NCBI RefSeq assembly: GCF_000350225.1
Contig: NW_005178773.1
Span: 107,629-171,628, forward strand
Direction: 5' to 3'
DNA length: 64,000 nucleotides
Source of the DNA: Chondrus crispus
Lineage: Eukaryota; Rhodophyta; Florideophyceae; Gigartinales; Gigartinaceae
A program made the position numbers and the translations under genes. Positions 31,571-40,807 of this stretch are shown piece by piece. Each line of letters opens with the position of its first letter. The first letter of the stretch is position 1. The notes below the pieces were generated by a model. That model did not search any database and had not been told where the DNA came from. It was given only the letters and a program-made list of their open reading frames with translations.

Positions 31571-33144
31571 ATGCCTCTCACCGCTTTGCTCTCCCTTCTC
31601 CTACTCCTCCCGCTGTCGTTTGCTCAGATCCACCTCGGTTATGGCCCGCCCTTTCAGCTGGGTGTACCCGGCTGGAGCCCGTGCACAGGTGCGGCGGTGT
31701 GCCAACTGGTAAATTTCGGCAACACGGCGGCCGGCCGGTGCCGCGCTTTCCAGAGCCCCCCGCCGCCATGCACCGTCACTCTCTGTGCCACAGGCGGCGG
31801 CATCACGGCGTGCTCCTTCAGCACCCCGGAGCCCCTCATCGCCACGTGCAGAGCCTGGGGCGAGCGTACGGATCCCGGCGGTGTGAAGTCCAACTGCAAC
31901 TTTCCGTGCACGAGGGAGTGCCGAGACCCCCGCGTCGTCGCCTCTAACGGCTCCAAGTACTGCAACCTGTACCAGCTGCAGGCTGCGTTGTGCCGCCGGA
32001 GCTTCAGGTTCTAGGGTCCGCGAGACCCGTGCCGCATGCGCCCGATCGCAGAATCCGTTGTGGCCAAGTGCTGTATTGACGAGGGCAGGGGCTGCCTGAG
32101 GGTTGCGAGTCGCTGCTGCACGCTCCGGCCGCGTGTACGTGTCGTGCACTACAGCGACGTGTGGCGTCTGTAGGCAGAGCGACGCGCGTTCCGACGCGTA
32201 AAGGGATAACGGGAGACCACCCGGTGGATGACCGAAACCGGGATCCGGGCGATGCTTGCGCGGTAGAGAAGTAGAACTAGAGTCAGCGACAAAGAGGAAG
32301 AATTAAAGGAAAAGTAGGGCTAATGGAGCCGATAGCACAGTAGTTGGCGTAGGGCTCGCGCCGGTGGGTCGACGCGCGCGGGGAAGGCAGTTGGGATTCC
32401 AGGGGTGTAGATGGCTCGGTCGGTATAGGCGAGCCAGTACCGAGTCGAGGCTACAACCTGGAATCCAGAAACCAAGGTAAAAGGCCCGACGCTTCGTGCC
32501 TCTTTACTTTGAGTATCGGGTTGACTACATAGTCCCCGTCGCCGCAATGGCGAAGCTTAATTACACTATAAATTAGAGTAACTAGAATATACGGGTGTAG
32601 CCCCGAAGTATGGCAGAGGTATTACACGTGTCCACCGGTGGGGATCTGGCCTAGGGACCGGGGGAGTCCACGTGTACCCCTGGTACACGTGGTGGTGGTC
32701 CAGCTCGATTTTGGCTGGTAGGGACAGCTGTCCCACTATAGTGTACAGTGCACTACAGTGCGCCCTGCGGTGTGCGAGCCGGGGCTCAAGCGCGTCATTT
32801 GGGACTTCGGGTTCCCGCAGCGCAACGTTCCTAACCGAAGGCGGTGCCTTCCTGCGGGTATCGGCAGCAAGTGCTCTGTGAGGAGGTGTACGCGCTTCGG
32901 GCCGAAGCTAATTTGCGCAGTGCCGCTGCCGAGGGGGAGCGGGACTGTGAGCACGTTCCGCGCGTGAGCGAAGAGGAGCAACGCGGAGCCCGGGCCGGAC
33001 TGCTACTTCTCCTGCCCACGCATTTGTGCGCTTGGGGATGCGAGGCCGCTCGCGAGTAACGGGAAGAGGTTTTGCTCCATTTGCCACCTTAGGCAGAAGA
33101 GCTGTACTACCGCGTTTAGGGTATTTGGACCGGTTAGGCCGTAA
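31571..33144 (+). pseudogene. Secreted Kazal-type protein gene, split by a solo LTR
   Basis: ATG at 31,571 gives a signal peptide (MPLTALLSLLLLLPLSFAQ) and a cysteine-rich protein. A first Kazal-like module (VVASNGSKYCNLYQLQAALC) ends near 32,000. The frame continues through TAG 32,012-32,014 with more cysteines to 32,139, where a 618-bp solo LTR enters. Resuming at 32,763 in exactly the same frame, it has a cysteine-rich stretch, a TGA at 32,965-32,967 (GCG TGA GCG, a likely CGA mutated at CpG), then a second Kazal-like module (PLASNGKRFCSICHLRQKSC) and a final TAA at 33,144. Kazal modules inhibit serine proteases; the target is unknown. The first half (31,571-32,014, 147 residues) could still be made. 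Confidence 0.8.
32140..32757 (-). repeat. Solo LTR (618 bp), distant G1 family
   Basis: Plus-strand ends are TGTCGTGCACTACAG and CAGTGCACTACA. Flanking 5-mers are gtacg (32,135-32,139) and gtgcg (32,758-32,762), one mismatch. Shared words with the G1 LTR include gggagaccaccc, gatggctcg and gggacagctgtc. Removing it with one duplicate restores the Kazal gene frame. Confidence 0.88.
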
Positions 33145-33880
33145 CGGGGCATGGTTGGTTTCGCTCCTTGTCAAAAGAGTAGAAAGTGGATTCTTACTAA
33201 TAAAATGTTTGCTCTCTTTGAAAACTATTGCGGTGGGCAAGTCGTTGTTTGTCAACATGGGGCATGAAATCAAAGGGCGTCTTCCATTTCAAGTCGTGTT
33301 TATCGAACAATAGGTTTCCAGTCCAAGTGGAAGAAATAATGTATATTACGGGATACTGTATATCCGTAATGCCTGCCATGATCAGTATACTGATCAAGAG
33401 ACACGTTTAAAGGGGTATTTAGAACGTCCAGAAGGAACCAATCGCATCCCTATGCATGTAAATGACTTTGTCACTACACTGAGCTCGCTGAGTGGAAGCA
33501 ACCCGATTTTCAAGCTTTCAAATCGGTGGTTGCAATCCAAACCTGTGTTTCTCCCAGCACTTGGGTTCATGGAGATGGCTTCCGTAGCTCCTGACGCTGT
33601 TCTTGTGCCCACAGCGGCTTTCTCGATGACCGGCACATTGCCAGGAGCTACCGTAAACGATACGCAATGCACAGCAACTGCAGGGGGGCACTTGAACAGG
33701 GCGCTGGCGGTCGCGGGAGAGGCCGTAGTGCGGATTTCAATCGACGACGTGGGAGCAGTGGTGGGTCAGGCGCAAGACACGGAAGAGGGAGAGGATGCTC
33801 AAGGGGGCGTTCGAGAGGAATACGTTCCCATTCTTTAGGTCAAGGTCAGGGGAGGGAAGACCTCAGCAGGGGATGGACTT
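33145..33880. other. Region without a confident gene
   Basis: A plus frame of 128 codons (33,452-33,838) has no recognisable motif. A near-palindrome tacgggatactgtatatccgta-like hairpin sits at 33,345-33,368. I see nothing else supported. Confidence 0.45.
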
Positions 33881-33889
33881 TGTGTAATG

Positions 33890-34720
33890 GTGATTGGGGT
33901 TCCAATATGTTGCAGCAAGAGTTCGTCGACAAAGTTGTAAGTGAAAGGGCAGGTCTGTTTCTAATGTCCGCAATGGATAGGTCGCACGTTCAGGGAACGT
34001 TTCGAGAGGTTCCCTTGGTAGATGCGGCTTCGTTGTTTTATTCATGAACGCACTGCTATCGCAGTGCATGACGTGGTTAAACGAATATATCATCCTCGAG
34101 AAGCTTAACGAAGAACGCATTCGTTTAGAAGACATGTACCGTTATGTTTCAGTGCTCCTACTGTCCCATTGCACGGTTTTGGTTTTCAGAAAACTATCTC
34201 ACTAATGGACGGTACTGGGAGCGTGTGTCCTTCTCTTGGCAGAGTGCGATTTATTCCGAGCAACATTCTTGCATACTACGCTACTGGCCGTGGTAACCAG
34301 GGGGATTCTACATGGCAATCACAACGTGACCAAACACAGTGTCTCTCCGAGTTTGAGTTATTGGCGTTTAGAGACACGAGAAAGATATTTTCTACTCCTT
34401 TGCATGTACTTGCAACTATTGATGACGAGCTTTATGGTACGAGAGCTCCAGATAATCAAGTGAAGAATTCAATTTCACCCGTTTGTTGCCACCAAAATGC
34501 ACCTGATCGCCCCCCTAAACGCGAAATATCCCTTAATTTTATTGAACCCAATCCAGTTGTCATCCTCTCAGAGGTGCCAAAACAATGGACATTCTCATGT
34601 CATAATTGTAATGGATACAATGCTCACTCAAATTGCGATATTGTAAGATTAGAAAATCGAGATGCAGGAGCGGTGAAATACCTGCAAACGTATCAATATT
34701 GTTGCAATCACACCGACTAA
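33890..34720 (+). pseudogene. Possible DNA-transposase fragment
   Basis: Two frames joined near 34,170. The first has EFVDKVVSERAGLF and LEDMYRYVSVLLLSHC; the second (34,169-34,720) has GFGFQKTISLMDGT, AYYATGRGNQGDSTWQSQRD and ATIDDELYGTRAPDNQVK. The pattern of a small aromatic/Cys run, a W-x-x-Q-R-D segment and an acidic pair (DD) looks like a DDE-type transposase or a related domesticated protein, but I cannot assign a superfamily. A cysteine/histidine tail (CHNCNGYNAHSNC, CCNHTD) follows. Truncated at both ends. Confidence 0.35.
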
Positions 34721-34805
34721 AACCACCATGGTAGGCATTGCGCAACGCAGAAGTGGTGAAATTCCTGCAAACGTATTAATATTGCTGCAATCACACATGC
34801 TAAAA
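34664..34805. repeat. 82-bp tandem duplication
   Basis: The segment beginning at 34,664 (gcaggagcggtgaaatacct) recurs at 34,746 with about 90% identity (cctgcaaacgtat, caatattg and gcaatcacac are shared). It falls at the end of the transposase-like frame. Confidence 0.75.
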
Positions 34806-35521
34806 ATCATGACTTGCGAGATAAAGCGTGCCAGCAACGCCACGAAGCGGCAGCGCTGGGCTAACGGCGAGCAAGTGCAGCGTGGTCACAATTTTAGAGC
34901 GGCGAACGGGGCGGTGGCGGCGCGCAGTGCCGTAGGACGGACGCCACAGCAGCACTCAAACAGCCAGCTGTGCGCGTTTTAGATGCGGTCCCGCACGACG
35001 CGCTCTTCGAAGTAGGGAATGGGGAACGGGGCGGGAAGCTGGGGGCGATGCGGTGCATGGAGGGTGGCGTGCTCGCGAGTGACAGGGGCAGCCGGTGCGA
35101 CGCGATATGGAGGCTCGGCAAGGAGTGGAGGAGCGGCTGCGGGCAATTGCCCAGGGAATTTGCGGTTGGCAAGGCCGTCTTGGTCGTCGTCAATCAAATG
35201 GATGGCGGGGTGCGTGTCGGCGGGAGCGAATGTGTCGACATGAAGCACGCATGCGGTGGTGGCCATGATAACAAATTGGGAACGTCTCGCAGTTCTCCTA
35301 TTCATGATGGCATACGGGGGCCCCGCTCCGGCAGGCGATGGCGTTGCGTCGGTTTGTGCCTTCTTTGTGCCTCGCATACAGTTCTGCATTCCCTGACGGA
35401 AAACCGATGTCAATCTTGTTGAAATGTTGCACAGGTTCTCGATGACGTCCATCTTGGAATGCCGCCATATTTTGCAACGACCATTCGATCCCACCTTGTG
35501 ATTACATCAATGCTGGATTCC
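34806..35521. other. GC-rich stretch, no supported gene
   Basis: Plus and minus frames of 150-171 codons overlap here (34,970-35,494), but they are mutually antisense, lack family motifs and have skewed composition (G-rich on one strand). I do not call either. Confidence 0.45.
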
Positions 35522-36710
35522 TAGTGTCTGGGTGACAGGGGCTCGTTCTCATATGAGGCCGGCGATGTCCTCATATGAGGACAGCTCTTTTTTGCAAAAA
35601 AATATAAATTAAATTGAACATTAAAAAAGTCACCTTGAGCACTATTTCCTTAACGTGCTTGTTTTCGGCAATAGCATCTTGCAGAACTCCGGGATTGCAG
35701 CTTTGAAAGCTCGTAAAGCTTAACAATACAAAGCAGATTGAGCACCAAGTTGCCTTTTTGAACTGGGGGTTTTGGTTTCGAAGTTATTTTACATACGGTT
35801 TGTAGAGCACTGACCGCCCGCTCAATCGCGGTGCTGTACTGTAGTACCCGCGGCATACCACACTATCTCAAGTGACCTACCACGTGGATCCGTGCACACT
35901 GACCACCGGCCTCGTCCGGGTGTAAGCTCCATGGAGCCCTGTCGAAGTACTGACAGTTCTACCCACGTGTACCCGTGTTATCCCTCACGTGAATCGTGTC
36001 ATTCCCCACGTGTCGTGGTTTTCATACCTCCCCAAGAGGAGTTTCTCCGGCCATCGCCGCCGTCGTTCAATTTAGTATTTTTTAGTTTAATTAATTATTG
36101 CTCCGACGTCCGACCCTAAGTAAAACGGTACGAAGCTTTGGGTCTACAACTCGGGTTTCTGGAACGGAGTCGTAGCCTCGCGTCGGTCCCCGTCCCACGA
36201 CGGTACCCTGCGAGCCATCTACGTCCCGATTCCCTCCTGTCTCTACCGCTCGCGTCGTCCCGCCACGCCCGGCTCTCCGCGCGACAGCTGTCTCTACCGC
36301 TCCGCCCCTCCTGGGCTCTGTTTTCCCACTTTTTCCCTTATTTTCTCTACTGCGCTTCGCGCCCGGCCCCGTACCGGTCCCTTACGGGTGGTCTCCCGAT
36401 AACCCCCTACACGCGCCCCCTGAACGCGCGCGCTCTGCCAGAGGGAGATCCCACCCTTCCCCCTCAGTGCACGACACGGTTTTAGAGTGGTTTAAAAAAG
36501 CTTATTTTCTAGACATATCTAAAACCAGCCACGAAGAACATGCAATTCTCACAAAGTTCTTTCTGGTCCCAAGTCAGAAGTCAAGTACGGTGGCGTGGGT
36601 ATCGTTTTCTTTCTTGTCTGGGAAGCGAAAGTCAAGAATAAACTAGGTCGAATACTGTACTCATGTGAGACGAAAGTCCTCACATGAGTACATGTGTCAT
36701 TCAGACACTA
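35522..36710. mobile_element. TA-target TIR transposon carrying a solo LTR
   Basis: Left end TA GTGTCTGGGTGACAG, right end TGTCATTCAGACAC TA (12 of 14 inverted positions). Paired palindromes next to each end: two CTCATATGAG at 35,549-35,580 and CTCATGTGAG/CTCACATGAG at 36,661-36,689. The insert at about 35,835-36,476 is a solo LTR, so the transposon itself is about 550 bp, like the copy at 18,441-18,954. Confidence 0.82.
35835..36476 (+). repeat. Solo LTR of the G1 family
   Basis: From about 36,003 to 36,476 it is highly similar to the G1 LTR in reverse orientation (for example ctaccgctccgcccctcctg and ggtggtctcccgataacccc), ending CTCAGTGCACGACA. The U3 part is divergent and the exact start (35,832-35,840) and target duplication are not certain. 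CACGTG motifs recur at 35,962-36,010. Confidence 0.85.
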
Positions 36711-36757
36711 GAGACTGAAATGACAACCATGTCGACTTTAATGCCTGCATTACCACT

Positions 36758-37035
36758 TGCTAGCGGCGAAAAAGGGGGGAAGGAGAAAGACCGCGCGCGT
36801 AGGAGAGAGAGAGAAAAGTTTATTGCAAGAGGGCGGGTCGGTCGGGGTGTTGTTGTATTCTGCCCCCATTGCAGTGTGTCGCGGCGCGCCCCTTTCTCTT
36901 ATAGAGGGGCCGCCATCATGTCCACGTGTACACCTGGCGTACACGTAGACCAATAAAATCACGTTTTTGAAGGCTTTGGTCCTGGGGCCACTCTTGGGTA
37001 CTATACCCTGTACAGTACCCCAAATCTCACCCACA
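36758..37035 (-). repeat. G8 3' LTR (278 bp)
   Basis: Plus-strand ends are TGCTAGCGGCGAAA and CTCACCCACA. Internal words accaataaaatcacg and tctcttatagaggggccg match the interrupted 5' LTR, which has about 40 extra bases after gtccacgtgtac-proximal sequence. It contains CACGTGTACACCTGGCGTAC in U3. Confidence 0.9.
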
Positions 37036-37044
37036 CGTGTGGGG

Positions 37045-38151
37045 CTAGGGAGAGGGTCGTAGCTTGATGATTCCTGCTTCCAACATTTTGTCCAGCTCTT
37101 TTCTCACAATTTCTTTATGCCAGGGAGCCATTCTCCTCGCAGAGTGATAGATCGAATTCGTATCATCTAACTCGAAATGGTGCTTAATTGGGACTTCAGC
37201 AGGCCGAAGGTCGTCAAGGGATGTAGCAACGATACTCTTACCCATTAGTGCGGTCTCAATGAAGCCTTGAGCTTCATTGTCGAGATGCACAAGTCTTTCC
37301 CGAAGAATTTTAACGGCCTTTTTGATGACATTCGAATAAGGGAATTCTACTTCCTCATATTCTCCCGTCGCTCCGTCCAAAGTCAAGTCTAGCTCGAAAG
37401 GTTCATCGCCGAGGATGGCGACCACATAAGTCTCTTCTTCCGACGAGTTTTCTGAGACGAACGACTCGACATCAGAAGTGAAGTCCTCACTATCAGTCTC
37501 CGAATCCGCGACGACAGGACTTACTTGGTCAAACTCCAGACTCCTTTTCACGGTTTTGTTTCCGATCACCATTCTAACAGACTGGTGACCTAGATCGATG
37601 CAGGCTTGAAATTCTTCGAGAGTTGGATACCCGATTAAGATGTCAACTGGGGATCCTTCAACGACCAAGAAGTTGAGTGAAGTAACAGCGCTGTTGAACG
37701 TGACAGGAACTTCCTCGATGGAACCCAGGCAGGTTGTCTTTTGTCCATTAGCGTCCGTAATCTTCGTCAAGGTCGGCTTTGGAGGCAGAGAGAGCCTCGA
37801 TGCCACAGATGCATTCATAACATTAGGGATAGCTCCTGAGTCTAACAACGCTCTAATTTGTGTCCCGTAGACTTGTACCGAAACAACTTTCAGACGTTTC
37901 GGCAAAATACCGATCGAAGCAGCTACGGGGCGTCTAGGGCAACTGTTGAACAAACGACGGATCTCTTTCTTGGCCTCGTCGCCATCTCCTCGAATCAGTT
38001 GACCGAATGTCAAACTAGAGGGGGCCTTCGCGAGGGAAGAAACCACATCGTAACTCCCCGAGTGCTCTGGTACGGCGTTCTTCTTACTCGTCCTCTTCTT
38101 TCTTGTTCGACGGCCGGGCTTAGGAGGCTTCCTCAGGTGGTTCGGAGTCCA
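37045..38151 (-). pseudogene. pol: G8 protease and RT start, truncated
   Basis: Same frame as gag, separated from it only by the gag stop. A basic linker (RRTRKKR) leads to the retropepsin RALLDSGAIPN with a downstream VDILIGYPTLEEF, then an acidic stretch, and the first residues of RT (HHFELDD, KELDKMLEAGIIKLRPSP), where a TAG replaces what is normally a Trp codon. The RT palm, RNase H and integrase are absent; the 3' LTR begins 9 bases later. The deletion removed about 3 kb compared with complete gypsy pol genes. Confidence 0.85.
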
Positions 38152-39288
38152 TTACTTACGCGGGTTGAGAAGGGACGGGATTGGCTCGCAGCCACCATCC
38201 TTTCGCGTCTTGGCCACCGGCTCTCCATCGGCGGTTCTTTTGACTGATGCCACTAACTTCTCATCAGCAGGGAGCTTGTCGTGCGTCACGACACTCACCT
38301 GGTTTCCTGCGGAGCCCGTAGGTGTGCCCGACACGGCAATATCCGTCTGGGTCTTCTTAGGGGAGTAAGCGCCACTACTTCCCCTCTGTGGACCAACTCT
38401 AGCCCAACAGATTGTCTCCGAATGACCAAATGTTCCGCAGCGAGGGCATTTCGTGTCTCTATGCGGTTTCGCATTGCATGTATTAGCGCCATGACCCGGT
38501 CGCTTGCAATAAGAACAAGTACGATCGCGGGCGGGGCGGAATGCTGTTGCGTCATCCCTCGACTGATTCTTCTTGATAATAAGGGAAATATCGGCTAGTC
38601 GATCAGTTAAAGCGTCAACCTTCGTCTCGAGTGGAGACAAGGGAGCTTTTGAACGCATCATGACCCTTTTTGACTCACCTTGCCGTCTCGGCTCATACAT
38701 ACCTTGCGAGCTCTCTGACCCCTGGTAGCGCGAATTTCTCAAGGAGTTCGCCGCCGCTTGAAAGGCGCAGCGACCAGACCAGAAGTCCATGATTGCATCG
38801 AATAGGGCCTTGTAGGTCTTCGCACCTCTATAGATGGCAAACTGGGCCAACTCGAGATGTTCCATTACGGCATTGCGAAGAAGTCCGAACTTCGATTCGT
38901 CGTTGAATCCCGCCTTCTCGTAGAGACGGTCTGAGTTTCGAAGGGACCCACTGAGATCCCCGAAAGAAAGGCGAGCGGCCATCGCATCCCAAATCACATC
39001 TTCAGGTGATTCAACCGGGGCGAACCGCTCGACCAAGGCGTTCTTGACCTTCTCGTAGTCGGAGCCATCTGCACTGATATCTCCGTTCTTGACAAAGGTT
39101 TGATAAAAGAAGTCGAATGCATCTCCCTCCAGGCAGCGAAGGAGTTCAGATGCCCTTTCTTCGTCCGACTTGCCAGAGGTGGCAACATTTTCGAACACGA
39201 AGAAGAACTTGTGGGCGTCGGCCGGCTTCGACCCGTCAAACTGTGACAGGGAGCCGTCTTCTTTGCCACCCCTCCACAAGAGTACCAT
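38152..39288 (-). CDS. gag: G8 Gag
   Basis: The ATG at 39,288 straddles the LTR end and the primer site (CA|TGG), so there is no internal leader. It has a capsid-like region (LLRCLEGDAFDFFYQTFV, then a C-terminal half with ELAQFAIYRG) and two CCHC knuckles, CSYCKRPGHGANTC and CPRCGTFGHSETIC, near 38,400-38,530. It ends with TAA (38,154-38,152), after which the same frame continues into protease. 378 residues, intact. Confidence 0.88.
   Translation of the reverse strand: MVLLWRGGKEDGSLSQFDGSKPADAHKFFFVFENVATSGKSDEERASELLRCLEGDAFDFFYQTFVKNGDISADGSDYEKVKNALVERFAPVESPEDVIWDAMAARLSFGDLSGSLRNSDRLYEKAGFNDESKFGLLRNAVMEHLELAQFAIYRGAKTYKALFDAIMDFWSGRCAFQAAANSLRNSRYQGSESSQGMYEPRRQGESKRVMMRSKAPLSPLETKVDALTDRLADISLIIKKNQSRDDATAFRPARDRTCSYCKRPGHGANTCNAKPHRDTKCPRCGTFGHSETICWARVGPQRGSSGAYSPKKTQTDIAVSGTPTGSAGNQVSVVTHDKLPADEKLVASVKRTADGEPVAKTRKDGGCEPIPSLLNPRK
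39269..39287 (-). other. G8 primer-binding site
   Basis: Minus strand TGGTACTCTTGTGGAGGGG directly follows the LTR end. The complement ends CCA with discriminator A and C at tRNA position 61, so it fits a tRNA 3' end. It differs from the primer of G1 and G2. The first bases also encode the start of Gag. Confidence 0.7.
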
Positions 39289-39387
39289 GTTAGCGGCGAG
39301 AAAGGGGGGAAGGAGGAAGGCCGCGCGTGTAGGGGAGAGAGAAAAGTTTATTGCAAGAGGGCGGGTCGGTCGGGGTGTTGCTGTGTT
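39288..39387 (-). repeat. G8 5' LTR, first piece
   Basis: Matches 36,758-36,860 (agtttattgcaagagggcgg shared). It is interrupted at 39,387 by G2 and resumes at 52,704 after the duplicated gtgtt. Confidence 0.88.
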
Positions 39388-39980
39388 TGTAGTATAATCA
39401 CTCCCAACGACGAGGGGGGTGAGTACTGACAGTTCGGAAAGACCCCGATCGGCGGGAAGATAGAAGCACGGCCCACCCACGGTACCGAGCACGGGCTCGA
39501 GGTAGCGGTGGTAGAGCGGGATCGGGGAGGACACGCGCACGCGCGAGCAGTTCTACGCCTCGACGCCCCGGAGTGGTACTGGGTGACGATCCAGTACCGA
39601 CGGGCGGAGGCGGAGCCGGCTCGTGGGCGTGCTGTGCGCGTCCTAAACCCGCGCGCGGTGCTACTCCTAAGTAAAACGGACGGAAATACCTGAGAGTAAG
39701 CGGGCGGACCAAGGTGGAGGATCCTTGACAAGTCCCTGCTTGTCGTCCTCCACCGCCGGCGGTCCGCTCATATTTAATGTACATTGTAGTCTATCATAAC
39801 TCTACAGTAGTGCCGGTCTACCGACAATGTAACGCTGTCAGCCGGCGGGGATGACAGTCCACGTGTAGTACGCGTCCCGTACACGTGGGGGACACGTGTG
39901 TGCGCGCATGGCTGTAAGGCTCGTTGCCTTACTGTCCCTGATCCGATCCTAATCTAATTTCCGTTTGGGGTTATACCACA
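39388..39980 (-). repeat. G2 3' LTR (593 bp)
   Basis: Preceded on the minus strand by the purine tract TGTGGGGGGGTGA, as expected for plus-strand priming. U3 carries ACACGTGT and CACGTG motifs near 39,855-39,900. Confidence 0.94.
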
Positions 39981-40021
39981 TCACCCCCCCACAAGAGTGA
40001 ACGTCCGCGTTCACTCCTGAG
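39981..40021 (-). promoter_or_regulatory. Hairpin plus polypurine module, copy 1 (3' LTR side)
   Basis: Minus strand: the hairpin GTGAACG CGGA CGTTCAC (40,020-40,003), then TCTTG, then TGGGGGGGTGA at the LTR border. The same hairpin occurs at 44,774-44,791, also followed by a purine run. Confidence 0.75.
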
Positions 40022-40138
40022 GCTTGTAGAACCTGTCCGTCACCTCCTCGCAGCCGAGCGACAGCCATCCTTACCGCCCACGTGATCCCCTGTCCGTCCG
40101 TGCTGGGTGCCTTCTGCTTTCCATTTTCAGTGAGCCGC

Positions 40139-40266
40139 GCGACGAGGCGTGACGAGGATCCTTATGTTAGTCAGCCCTCGCCAGCGATGGCGAGGGCGTG
40201 CGGCGCGACGAGGCGCGACGAGAATCCTTATGTTAGTCAGCCCTCGCCAGCGATGGCGAGGGCGCG
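40139..40266. repeat. 66-bp tandem repeat with internal hairpin
   Basis: Two copies start at 40,141 and 40,207 (gacgaggcg, then ccttatgttagtcagccctc). Each contains CCCTCGCCA GCGA TGGCGAGGG, a perfect 9-bp stem. They lie upstream of the antisense ORF. Confidence 0.85.
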
Positions 40267-40807
40267 GCGCGCGCCTCCGCGCTGCTGGGCCTCGCTGCGC
40301 TCGGCCCGCGGCGCTCCCCGCGGACTTTTTCCGGCGCTCCTCGCGCTCCGGCTTCTTGCCCGCGTGCTGCCCATCTGCAAGAGGGCAGCAATTGTTGGTC
40401 CGACTCATACGCCACCCGTGCGCGTGCAGCGACTCCGTGTGTCCGACGTGCGGGCCGGTCTGACGGCGTATTGAGTATGATACGGCGCAGGGGCAGGCGG
40501 AGTGCATACGTGGTGCTCGTTGGTGCCCGCTGTACACGCGAGCGGTGATGGACTGTATGCCCTTACTGTATGCCACGATACGTGGCAGCGGTCGGTGCGC
40601 CGTATGCGTGCTGGAAGACACGCGGTAGCTCCTGTGCACTTGGTACGTGTTGTCCAGGGTGGCGTCTGAGATGACTCAAATAGTCCGTGACCAGTCCGCC
40701 ACCCTCCTCTTGGTCTCCAAGCCAGCCCCGCCCGTAGCGTGTGCAGCCATTCCTCACCGCTCAGTGTCTCATTCCACTCTTGAGAGCTTCCGCCGACCAT
40801 CTCCGGC

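Noticed and set aside
34970..35494. Frames of 150-171 codons on both strands as a gene
   Set aside because: They are mutually antisense, G-rich on one strand, and show no domain; likely open by composition.
35522..36710. CACTA-superfamily (En/Spm) element
   Set aside because: CACTA elements read CACTA...TAGTG outward; here the ends read TAGTG...CACTA and the target is TA.
40127..40639. Minus-strand frame of 170 codons as a G2 gene
   Set aside because: It reads through the 66-bp tandem repeat and hairpins, has repeated residues caused by the repeat, and carries no motif.
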